Shown here: piece by piece, positions 1-6,789 of the stretch
Numbering within the stretch: position 1 is the first letter of the stretch
How the letters are laid out: each line of letters opens with the position of its first letter
NCBI GenBank assembly: GCA_002366645.1
Contig: DFBM01000046.1
Location: 1 to 11,013, forward strand
Reading direction: 5' to 3'
Length of the DNA stretch: 11,013 nucleotides
Source of the DNA: Rhodobacterales bacterium UBA3080
GTDB lineage: Bacteria; Pseudomonadota; Alphaproteobacteria; Rhodobacterales; Rhodobacteraceae
Made by a program: the position numbers and the translations under genes
Notes under the pieces: model-generated
What the model was told of the DNA's origin: nothing
Seen by the model: only the letters and a program-made list of their open reading frames with translations
Databases searched by the model: none

Positions 1-594
1 GATGAGGCAACCCTGTTGGAGCTGGCCGAACACGCCACGGTGCCGGTTATTAACGGCCTGACAGACCGCACGCATCCTTGCCAGATTATGGCGGATATTT
101 TGACGTTCGAGGAACACCACGGCCCTATCAAAGGCAAGAAAGTTGTCTGGGCCGGGGATGGCAATAACGTCTGCGCCAGCTTCTTGCATGCGGCGGGGCA
201 GTTCGGGTTTGACCTGACGTTCACCGGACCGGAAAGCCTTGATCCTGAACAGGAATTTGTCGATTTCGCCCGATCCAAAGGATCCGCCATTACGCTGGAA
301 CGAGACGCTGACAAAGCGGTTCAAGGGGCGGATTTGATTGTCGCTGACACCTGGGTTTCGATGCACGATGACAAGTCTTCGGCGCGCCACAACCTGTTGC
401 AACCTTATCAGGTGAACGAAGCCCTGATGGCGCACGCGAACGACGATGCGTTGTTCATGCACTGCCTTCCGGCTTACCGCGAACAAGAAGCCACTTCGGC
501 CGTTTTGGACGGCCCGCAGTCGGTAATTTTTGACGAAGCCGAGAACCGACTGCACGCGCAAAAAGCCGTGATGCGTTGGTGTTTAGGTAAATAA
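1..594 (+). CDS. argF: Ornithine carbamoyltransferase, C-terminal part (5' end outside window)
   Basis: Transfers the carbamoyl group of carbamoyl phosphate to ornithine to give citrulline in cytoplasmic arginine synthesis. The frame is open from base 1 (D-E-A-T-L before the first in-frame alternative start at 16), so the gene begins upstream; 197 codons are present of a family length near 310. Visible motifs are HPCQ (residues 25-28 of this fragment), the substrate-loop sequence DTWVSM, and the ornithine-binding HCLPAYR near the end. The loop reads SMHD where many homologs have SMG; from memory this H form is common in Rhodobacterales, so I do not treat it as a defect. The C-terminus RLHAQKAVM is typical. 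An aspartate carbamoyltransferase is unlikely because HCLP and DTWVSM are OTC hallmarks. The gene ends at a strong hairpin shared with the convergent rhomboid gene. Confidence 0.95.
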   Translation, partial: DEATLLELAEHATVPVINGLTDRTHPCQIMADILTFEEHHGPIKGKKVVWAGDGNNVCASFLHAAGQFGFDLTFTGPESLDPEQEFVDFARSKGSAITLERDADKAVQGADLIVADTWVSMHDDKSSARHNLLQPYQVNEALMAHANDDALFMHCLPAYREQEATSAVLDGPQSVIFDEAENRLHAQKAVMRWCLGK

Positions 595-597
595 AAC

Positions 598-631
598 AAT
601 AGGTTGCCTGATCAATGTGGCAGCCTATTTT
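598..631. terminator. Bidirectional rho-independent terminator
   Basis: An 11-bp stem pairs AATAGGTTGCC (598-608) with GGCAGCCTATT (619-629), with one G-T wobble and a 10-nt loop. On the plus strand it runs into TTTT; on the minus strand the same stem is followed by the complement of AAATAAAACA, which is also T-rich. It sits between the argF stop (592-594) and the stop codon of the convergent rhomboid gene (625-627, inside the right arm), so it probably ends transcription from both sides. Confidence 0.85.
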
Positions 632-1374
632 CTGCGCCGTTTGACCGTTGGTATAGTGGTTCGGCGTTCTTCGTAATTGATGGCCGGATGGGGCGGTTGC
701 CCTTGGTTTTGACGCCAGAAGTCGGCCTTTCCGCGTTTCAACAAATACGGCAGGGTCATGAGGGCGCCGGCTACGAAGCCACCTATGTGGGCCCAGTAGG
801 CGACGCCTCCGCTAGTGGTGTCGGCACCGGATCCGTTGAGCAATTGCAGGCCGAACCAGAAGATCAGCATCACCCATGCGGGAACCGTGAAGCGTTTGAA
901 AAATATGATAAAAATGAAAATCATATCGACTTTTGCTTTGGGGAATAACAGAAGGTAGCCCCCCATTACCCCCGCGATTGCGCCGGACGCGCCGACGGTG
1001 GGGATGTTGGAGGATGGGTCGGCGGCGATATGCACAAGGTCTGCTGCAATCCCGCTTGCCAGATAGAAAAGCAGGAACTTTAGGTGCCCGAAACTGTCCT
1101 CTAGGTTGTCGCCAAAAATCCATAAAAACAACATGTTACCGGCAAGATGAAAAAAGCCGCCATGTAGGAACATGCTTGTTACGATGGTATGGGTTTGCTC
1201 GCCCTGCGTGATCAATGCGGGGACCGTGGACCAGTCGTAATAGAAGGATGCCATGGCGCGGGTGTCGTTCATCATCGGGTAATTGATGAGGAAAATCGCT
1301 ACGTTAACTATGATTAAGGCATAGGTAACATAAGGCGTGCGCTCGGACGGGTTGTGGTCGCGTAATGGAAACAT
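625..1374 (-). CDS. Rhomboid family intramembrane serine protease
   Basis: Membrane-embedded serine protease that cleaves transmembrane substrates within or near the bilayer. From M1 (ATG at 1374) it is 249 aa. The catalytic serine is S130 in GASG (128-131) and the catalytic histidine is H196 in AHIGG; the helix-2 motif HLAGN (76-80) supplies the oxyanion His/Asn. About six hydrophobic segments lie between residues 15 and 213, followed by a basic cytoplasmic tail ending KRRRK. The start MFPLRDHNPSERTPY is chosen because this opening is typical of alphaproteobacterial rhomboids; the frame is open upstream to a TTG at 1452, but that extension is polar and family-unlike. There is no clear Shine-Dalgarno before either start. 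It is divergent from the amidotransferase gene. Its substrate cannot be told from the sequence. Confidence 0.93.
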   Translation of the reverse strand: MFPLRDHNPSERTPYVTYALIIVNVAIFLINYPMMNDTRAMASFYYDWSTVPALITQGEQTHTIVTSMFLHGGFFHLAGNMLFLWIFGDNLEDSFGHLKFLLFYLASGIAADLVHIAADPSSNIPTVGASGAIAGVMGGYLLLFPKAKVDMIFIFIIFFKRFTVPAWVMLIFWFGLQLLNGSGADTTSGGVAYWAHIGGFVAGALMTLPYLLKRGKADFWRQNQGQPPHPAINYEERRTTIPTVKRRRK

Positions 1375-1470
1375 GCCCGGTAGTTGAGCTAATAATACGG
1401 GTGAGGTCAACCGCTGACCGCGCCTGTGGGGGAAAGCGTTAACTTTTGGCAAATTTGCGCTGTTTTACCT

Positions 1471-1512
1471 GTACACAATCCGTACACAATGCGTACACAA
1501 CCCGTACATACG
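1471..1512. promoter_or_regulatory. Four direct repeats at exact 11-bp period, probable response-regulator operator
   Basis: GTACAC/T cores begin at 1471, 1482, 1493 and 1504, exactly 11 bp apart. Written as 7+4 the units are CGTACAC followed by AATC, AATG or AACC; the first has T for the leading C and the last reads CGTACAT. Tandem 11-bp repeats with a 7-bp core and 4-bp spacer are the known binding architecture of OmpR/PhoB-type winged-helix response regulators, two repeats per dimer. The last repeat ends about 10 bp before a possible -10 (TATCGA, 1521-1526), the usual place for an activator of the rightward gene (start 1557). The leftward rhomboid start lies about 100 bp away. The repeats are seen; the regulator class is inferred. 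Confidence 0.6.
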
Positions 1513-1556
1513 ATTTTGCCTATCGATCTGTTAACCTTTTGCAGGAGGGTCATGCC

Positions 1557-2258
1557 ATGAATAAACGCATTGCGATTTATCTTACGAACCCGTGGCCAGA
1601 AAACGCCCGGCCCGACGATCAGCATTATGGCGAGATGTTCGAAGATATGCTGGGCGCAAAAATGTCGAATGTGACGTTCGTGCATTTCGACAATGTGGCG
1701 GGTGACTTTGCCGACGATCCGACGGAGTTTGACGCGGTGGTGATTACGGGGTCGTCGGCATTTGTGACGGACACGGACCCGTGGATCGAGACTTTGTTCG
1801 CGCAAATCCGGATGATTGACGCGGCTAAGACAACCCTGTTCGCGGTGTGCTTTGGTCACCAAGCGGTTGCGGCGGCGCTGGGCGGGAAAGTCGAGCATCG
1901 GGATATCGTTCTAGGTTCGCCGGAAATTACGGTGACCGAAGCCAAAGACTGGATGCGGCCTGCGACGGACAAGATGCGATTGTTTGCCGGGAATTTTCAG
2001 CAAGTGGTCGAGGTGCCGGAGTCGCTGGAAGTTATTGCGTCGCATCCGGCGTGTCCGGTTGTAATGACGGCCAAGGGGTCGCATTTGCTGACGGTTCAGT
2101 TTCATCCGGAATTTTCGGCGTCGTATATGCACGGTTATGTCGATCTGATTTCCGATCACATCACTGCGGAGTGCGCCTTGGCGGGCCGGCAGGAAATTGA
2201 TCAGGGCGCTGACGGAGCGGTTTTTGCCGATTGGGTGGCCGCTTTTCTGGATCAGTAA
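1557..2258 (+). CDS. Class I glutamine amidotransferase (GMP synthase-like, stand-alone GATase domain)
   Basis: A 233-aa stand-alone glutamine amidotransferase domain that would hydrolyse glutamine and pass ammonia to an acceptor. The triad is visible: nucleophile C98 in the elbow FAVCFGHQ, and H183 with E185 in FHPEF. There is no ATP-pyrophosphatase domain, so it is not a complete GMP synthase; relatives are annotated as GuaA-like amidotransferases of unknown acceptor, and some act on gamma-glutamyl compounds. The ATG at 1557 is chosen because of a near-perfect Shine-Dalgarno AGGAGGG (1543-1549) with 7-nt spacing; the frame is open further upstream only through the operator repeats. An ATG at 1552 is out of frame and stops after two codons. 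Transcription is probably governed by the 11-bp repeats upstream. The physiological substrate is unknown. Confidence 0.9.
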   Translation: MNKRIAIYLTNPWPENARPDDQHYGEMFEDMLGAKMSNVTFVHFDNVAGDFADDPTEFDAVVITGSSAFVTDTDPWIETLFAQIRMIDAAKTTLFAVCFGHQAVAAALGGKVEHRDIVLGSPEITVTEAKDWMRPATDKMRLFAGNFQQVVEVPESLEVIASHPACPVVMTAKGSHLLTVQFHPEFSASYMHGYVDLISDHITAECALAGRQEIDQGADGAVFADWVAAFLDQ

Positions 2259-2350
2259 TATCGGTCGATCAGTTCAGGGTTGGCGCATTGGAACTGGCTC
2301 TCTTTCGGCATCTGCTGTAAAGGCAAATCAGGTAGGTTAAGGAAACACAC

Positions 2351-4066
2351 ATGTCTCGAATTCTTGTTACGTCAGCGCTGCCGTATATCAACGGTATCAA
2401 ACATCTCGGTAATCTGGTGGGTAGCCAGTTGCCCTCGGACGCCTATGCCCGTTTCATGCGGGCGCGGGGCAACGAGGTGATGTTCATTTGCGCGACGGAC
2501 GAGCATGGCACCCCCGCTGAATTGGCGGCTGCCAAGGCCGGCAAACCGGTTGCGGATTTTTGTGAGGATATGTGGCAGGTTCAAAAGGACATCGCGGATG
2601 GGTTCCGGTTGTCGTTCGATTTTTTCGGGCGTTCGAGTTCAGAGCGGAACCGTGATCTGACGCAACATCTGGCCGGCAAGCTGGCCGAGAACGGTTTGAT
2701 CGAGGAAGTGTCCGAGAAGCAGGTCTATTCCCATGCTGATGGCCGTTATTTGCCGGACCGGTATATCGAGGGCACCTGTCCGAATTGTGGTTCCGAAAAT
2801 GCGCGTGGGGACCAGTGCGAGAATTGCACCAAGCAACTGGACCCGACGGATTTGATTAATCCGCGCTCGGCGATTTCGGGGTCTACGGACCTAGAGGTGC
2901 GCGAGACCAAGCATTTGTATCTGAAGCAGTCGAAGATGCGCGACAAGCTGGACAAGTGGATTGATAGCCAGAAGGGTTGGCCAATCCTGACGACCTCGAT
3001 TGCGAAGAAATGGTTGCATGACGGGGACGGCTTGCGGGATCGCGGGATTACGCGGGATCTGGATTGGGGTGTTCCGGTGCAATACGACGGCGCGCCGTGG
3101 ACAGGTATGGAAGGCAAGGTTTTCTATGTCTGGTTTGATGCGCCGATCGAATATATCGCGGCAACGGCCGAATGGGCTGATGCGAATGGTCTGGATGACG
3201 CGGCTTGGGAAAGTTGGTGGCGCGAGGACAAAGGTGCCGACGATGTGAAATATGTACAGTTCATGGGTAAGGACAACGTGCCATTCCATACACTATCGTT
3301 CCCGTCGACGTTGATGGGTTCGGGCGAGCCTTGGAAATTGGTGGATTACATCAAGTCTTATAACTGGCTGACGTATGAAGGCGGGAAGTTTTCGACCTCG
3401 CAAGGGCGCGGTGTGTTTATGAATCAGGCGCTCGAGATTATGCCGTCGGATTACTGGCGTTGGTGGTTGCTAAGCAATGCACCGGAAAGTTCGGACTCGG
3501 ATTTCACATGGGCTAGTTTTCAGGGTGGCGTGAATAAGGACCTGGCAGATGTGTTGGGGAATTTTGTTTCCCGTGTCACGAAGTTCTGTCGTTCGAAGTT
3601 TGGTGAAGTTGTGCCCGAGGGTGGCGCATATGGCAAGGCCGAGGCGGCTGTTGTCGCCGAGATCGGCAAACGTCTGACGGCCTATCAAGACCACATGGAA
3701 GCGATCGAAATCCGCAAGGCTACGGCCGAGTTGCGGGCGATCTGGGTTGCGGGCAACGAATACCTGCAAGCCACCGCACCTTGGAGCGTGTACAAAACCG
3801 ACCCTGACGCGGCGGCGGCGATGGTGCGTTTTGCGCTGAACCTGATCCCGCTATATGCCGTTCTGTCCGAGCCGTTTATTCCCGATGCTTCTGCCAAGAT
3901 GCTCGTGTCGATGGGCGCTGAGGGAGCTGCTTGGCCAACCGATTTGAGCGCCGCACTGGAGGCTTTGCCTGCCGGTCATGCGTTCACGGTTCCGGATGTG
4001 CTGTTCGCAAAAATCACGGATGATCGAAGAGTTGAGCTAGAAGAGCAATTTGCGGGGCAGGGATGA
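2351..4066 (+). CDS. metG: Methionyl-tRNA synthetase
   Basis: Class I aminoacyl-tRNA synthetase that charges tRNA-Met with methionine in the cytoplasm; 571 aa, normal for forms lacking the C-terminal tRNA-binding extension. The HIGH-type signature is HLGN (18-21), the zinc knuckle uses C143, C146, C156 and C159, and the KMSKS loop reads KFSTS (346-350). The knuckle has two CxxC pairs spaced by nine residues. The Rossmann core holds ATDEHGTP (48-55) and the anticodon-binding helical domain occupies roughly 390-540. The Shine-Dalgarno AAGGAA (2339-2344) is 6 nt before the ATG. The stop overlaps the start of the following GFA-family gene (ATGA), so the two are probably one transcript with coupled translation. 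Confidence 0.97.
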   Translation: MSRILVTSALPYINGIKHLGNLVGSQLPSDAYARFMRARGNEVMFICATDEHGTPAELAAAKAGKPVADFCEDMWQVQKDIADGFRLSFDFFGRSSSERNRDLTQHLAGKLAENGLIEEVSEKQVYSHADGRYLPDRYIEGTCPNCGSENARGDQCENCTKQLDPTDLINPRSAISGSTDLEVRETKHLYLKQSKMRDKLDKWIDSQKGWPILTTSIAKKWLHDGDGLRDRGITRDLDWGVPVQYDGAPWTGMEGKVFYVWFDAPIEYIAATAEWADANGLDDAAWESWWREDKGADDVKYVQFMGKDNVPFHTLSFPSTLMGSGEPWKLVDYIKSYNWLTYEGGKFSTSQGRGVFMNQALEIMPSDYWRWWLLSNAPESSDSDFTWASFQGGVNKDLADVLGNFVSRVTKFCRSKFGEVVPEGGAYGKAEAAVVAEIGKRLTAYQDHMEAIEIRKATAELRAIWVAGNEYLQATAPWSVYKTDPDAAAAMVRFALNLIPLYAVLSEPFIPDASAKMLVSMGAEGAAWPTDLSAALEALPAGHAFTVPDVLFAKITDDRRVELEEQFAGQG

Positions 4067-4437
4067 CACCTACACATAAAGCGACATGCCATTGCGGCGC
4101 GGTTGAACTGGCCATCAACCTTCCCGAAGGTTTGACTGGTTTGAAGCGGTGTAACTGTTCGATCTGCCGTCGTAAGGGCGCGATCATGGTTTATACCGCG
4201 AAGGAAAACCTTGAGGTCATAAAGGGTGGGGACAAGCTCTCAACCTACTCGTTCCACACCCACGCCGCACAGCATTACTTCTGCTCGGTTTGCGGAATTT
4301 ATACGCACCATATCCCACGGGTTAACCCTGATATTTTCGGTGTGAACGTCGGCTGTATCGAGGGGGTCGATATGGATAACCTCGATGAAATTCCGGTTAA
4401 TGACGGAATCAATCACCCGATGGATCAGAAATCCTGA
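4063..4437 (+). CDS. GFA/CENP-V-family zinc-binding protein
   Basis: A 124-aa protein of the glutathione-dependent formaldehyde-activating enzyme (GFA) fold. Seven cysteines make the family's zinc-site pattern: CxC (C9, C11), CxCxxC (C30, C32, C35) and CxxC (C74, C77). The founding member was described as condensing glutathione with formaldehyde, but most members have no proven reaction and that activity has been disputed, so a formaldehyde role is not claimed. The ATG overlaps the metG stop by four bases, and no separate Shine-Dalgarno is evident beyond the GGGGCAGGG just upstream, which suggests translational coupling. It is cytoplasmic, with no signal or membrane segment. Confidence 0.9.
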   Translation: MTPTHKATCHCGAVELAINLPEGLTGLKRCNCSICRRKGAIMVYTAKENLEVIKGGDKLSTYSFHTHAAQHYFCSVCGIYTHHIPRVNPDIFGVNVGCIEGVDMDNLDEIPVNDGINHPMDQKS

Positions 4438-4486
4438 ACGGGTGCTTTACAATCCAACCTGAACGGCTATTTTCGCCGGACTGAAT

Positions 4487-4572
4487 GCGGGCGTGGTGGA
4501 ATGGTAGACACGCCAGACTTAAAATCTGTTGGCCGTATGGCCGTGGGGGTTCAAGTCCCCCCGCCCGCACCA
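4487..4572 (+). tRNA. tRNA-Leu (anticodon TAA), CCA encoded
   Basis: The acceptor arm GCGGGCG (4487-4493) pairs with CGCCCGC (4562-4568), followed by discriminator A and an encoded CCA (4570-4572). The anticodon loop CTTAAAA (4518-4524) carries TAA at 4520-4522, reading UUA/UUG leucine codons. A long variable arm with the GGCC-GTAT-GGCC hairpin marks a class II tRNA, and the T arm is GGGGG-TTCAAGT-CCCCC. The outermost anticodon-stem pair looks mismatched (C-T), which may be an alignment matter. It begins 49 bp after the GFA gene stop. Confidence 0.97.
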
Positions 4573-4625
4573 TTATTCTTGAAGTTTCAATGACAAATTG
4601 CCGGCGCTGTCGTATCCTGAAACGG

Positions 4626-4654
4626 ATATGTCGGTGATGCGCCGACGTATTTTT
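4626..4654 (+). terminator. Rho-independent terminator after tRNA-Leu
   Basis: ATATGTCGG (4626-4634) pairs with CCGACGTAT (4642-4650), nine base pairs with one G-T wobble, around a 7-nt loop, and runs into TTTTT. It lies 54 bp beyond the tRNA 3' end and 48 bp before the dehydrogenase start, so it isolates the tRNA transcript from betA. Confidence 0.75.
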
Positions 4655-4702
4655 GCGCCGCAATCATAATCGTAGCACCTTTAGAATAAGCGAGTGGTCA
4701 CC

Positions 4703-6373
4703 ATGGAAACAACGGAAGCTGACTTTATCATCGTGGGGGCCGGTTCGGCTGGCTGTGCGATGGCGTATCGTTTATCCGAAGACGGGGTCAACGACGTGCT
4801 TGTTGTAGAGTTTGGCGGCACCGATGTCGGGCCGCTTATCCAGATGCCCGCGGCGCTCTCCTATCCGATGAATATGAAAACTTATGACTGGGGGTACATG
4901 ACCGAGCCGGAACCCCATCTCGACGGTCGGCAGCTTGTAACGCCGCGCGGGAAGGTGGTCGGCGGGTCGTCCTCGATTAACGGTATGGTTTATGTGCGTG
5001 GACACGCCAAAGATTTCGATCACTGGGAAGAGCAAGGCGCGACGGGCTGGGGATACGGTGATGTGTTGCCGTACTATAAGCGGATGGAAAGCTGGCATGA
5101 CGGCGGCCATGGGGGTGATGCGTCGTGGCGCGGGACCGATGGACCGTTGCATGTCACGCGCGGTCCACGGACTAACCCGTTGTTTCAAGCGTTCGTCGAT
5201 GCGGGTCGGCAGGCCGGTTATGAAGTTACTGATGACTACAACGGCGAAAAGCAGGAAGGTTTTGGCCCGATGGAGCAAACGGTCTGGAAGGGCCGTCGCT
5301 GGTCGGCCGCTAATGCGTATCTCCGACCCGCACTCAAACGCCCGAATGTGTCGCTGACGCGCGCGCTCGTCCGGCGTGTGGTTATTGAGGACGGTCGGGC
5401 AGTTGGCGTGGAAGTTGAAAAAGGGGGGGAGATCTCCGTTCTTCGTGCGCGCCGCGAGGTTATCTTGTCTGCTGGTTCGATCAACTCCCCGAAGCTACTG
5501 ATGTTGTCGGGCGTGGGACCAGCAGCGCATCTTGCCGAACATGGTATCGATTTCGTCGCCGATCGGGCAGGGGTTGGGCAAAACCTTCAGGACCATATGG
5601 AGGTCTATATCCAGCAGGCCTGCGTCCAGCCGATTACATTGTTCAAACACTGGAACCTGCTTTCCAAAGCCGTGATCGGCGCGCAGTGGCTGTTCACCAA
5701 GACAGGGTTGGGCGCGTCAAACCAGTTTGAATCGGCGGCATTTATCCGTTCGCGAGCGGGGGTCGAATACCCTGATATACAATACCACTTCCTACCCATA
5801 GCGGTTCGGTATGACGGCAAAGCCGCCGCCGAGGGCCATGGTTTTCAGGCACATGTTGGCCCGATGCGGTCGGAATCGCGTGGGTCCGTCAGTTTACGTT
5901 CAAATGATCCGCACGCCGCCCCGAAGATTCAGTTTAACTATATGAGTACCGAGAAAGACTGGGAGGATTTCCGAACCTGCGTGCGTCTGACCCGCGAGAT
6001 TTTCGGACAGGATGCCTTTGCCGGTTATGCCGGGCACGAAATCCAGCCCGGCGAGCAAATGCAGACGGATGAGGAGCTGGATGCATTCATCCGCGAACAC
6101 GCCGAAAGCGCATTCCACCCGTGCGGCACCGCTAGGATGGGGCGCGCGGATGACCCAATGGCCGTGGTCGACCCGGAATGTCGGGTGATCGGGGTAGAGG
6201 GTTTACGACTTGCCGACAGCTCGATTTTCCCGCGTATTCCGAACGGCAACCTAAATGGCCCGTCAATCATGGTTGGCGAGAAGGCGAGCGACCATATTCT
6301 GGGGAAAACGCCACTACCTAGATCAAACGCCAAACCGTGGCTGAATCCGAGATATGTGGAGCGTCAACGCTAG
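4703..6373 (+). CDS. betA: GMC oxidoreductase, probable choline dehydrogenase
   Basis: FAD-dependent GMC-family enzyme; the closest match by eye is choline dehydrogenase, which oxidises choline to betaine aldehyde at the membrane for glycine betaine synthesis. From the ATG at 4703 it is 556 aa, the usual BetA length. The N-terminal FAD site is VGAGSAG (11-17), the first GMC signature runs from GGSSSING (87-94), the second is GSINSPKLLMLSGVG, and the active-site histidine is H472 in FHPCGTARMG. The partner asparagine lies in PNGNLNGP (about 516). A GTG at 4694 would add three residues; ATG is preferred because GAG (4692-4694) is 8 nt upstream, though this Shine-Dalgarno is weak. No betB, betI, betC or choline transporter is adjacent, so another alcohol substrate remains possible. 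Confidence 0.85.
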   Translation: METTEADFIIVGAGSAGCAMAYRLSEDGVNDVLVVEFGGTDVGPLIQMPAALSYPMNMKTYDWGYMTEPEPHLDGRQLVTPRGKVVGGSSSINGMVYVRGHAKDFDHWEEQGATGWGYGDVLPYYKRMESWHDGGHGGDASWRGTDGPLHVTRGPRTNPLFQAFVDAGRQAGYEVTDDYNGEKQEGFGPMEQTVWKGRRWSAANAYLRPALKRPNVSLTRALVRRVVIEDGRAVGVEVEKGGEISVLRARREVILSAGSINSPKLLMLSGVGPAAHLAEHGIDFVADRAGVGQNLQDHMEVYIQQACVQPITLFKHWNLLSKAVIGAQWLFTKTGLGASNQFESAAFIRSRAGVEYPDIQYHFLPIAVRYDGKAAAEGHGFQAHVGPMRSESRGSVSLRSNDPHAAPKIQFNYMSTEKDWEDFRTCVRLTREIFGQDAFAGYAGHEIQPGEQMQTDEELDAFIREHAESAFHPCGTARMGRADDPMAVVDPECRVIGVEGLRLADSSIFPRIPNGNLNGPSIMVGEKASDHILGKTPLPRSNAKPWLNPRYVERQR

Positions 6374-6789
6374 GGCGAATCGCGAAATTTGCGTCCGATG
6401 ACGGTAATTGATCGAGGTTCCATCGTTCGCGGCGCCTCACTATCAGGTAGATTCCGAATCAGGCAAAGGTTGAATGATGTCTCCCCCTTATGCATCGGAT
6501 GTTTGCAATCAGCACGTTTGGACATCGCACTTTTTAAATTGGGGGGGGTGGGCGTGCTCAAAACAATTCATTCAAATCAAAGAACTATTTTCAGCGGATC
6601 AAAGTTCAGCCGAATTGCGTGCCGGATTAATCGGGTTATCCGGGCATCGCCCTCGGGCAGATTTGCCTGTTGGGTAACCTGTTCAACATGCGCAGCGAAT
6701 GCGTGGTTTTACATGTGGTTAAACCAGAATGTCCGATCATGGAAAGTTTGCAGGTTAGGCAGCCGAAACACAATTTCTGCCACGCCAAC
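6374..6789. other. Convergent intergenic region without a convincing gene
   Basis: This is 416 bp between the stops of betA and the TPR gene. Open frames exist on both strands (63, 67 and 182 codons), but none has a Shine-Dalgarno, recognisable motif or natural composition, and the longest runs on antisense through the TPR gene. A run of eight Gs lies at 6541-6548. I see no convincing terminator with a T-run for either flanking gene. It may hold decayed sequence, but I cannot name a parent gene. Confidence 0.5.

Noticed and set aside
346..378. Loss of function in argF because SMG reads SMH
   Set aside because: The other motifs are intact and, from memory, the H form is common in related alphaproteobacteria.
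604..948. 114-codon plus-strand ORF opposite the rhomboid gene
   Set aside because: It is antisense to a clear rhomboid protease with both catalytic motifs and starts inside the terminator.
1471..1512. Replication iterons
   Set aside because: Units are only 11 bp, four in number, lie in a divergent promoter region, and no replication protein or AT-rich origin is nearby.
4487..4572. tRNA-Leu as an integration site of a mobile element
   Set aside because: No integrase is present and I see no duplicated tRNA 3' end elsewhere in the window.
4409..4663. 84-codon minus-strand ORF containing GGLEPPRPYGQQILSLACLP
   Set aside because: This is the well-known false protein produced by reading antisense through tRNA-Leu genes; it lies directly over the tRNA.
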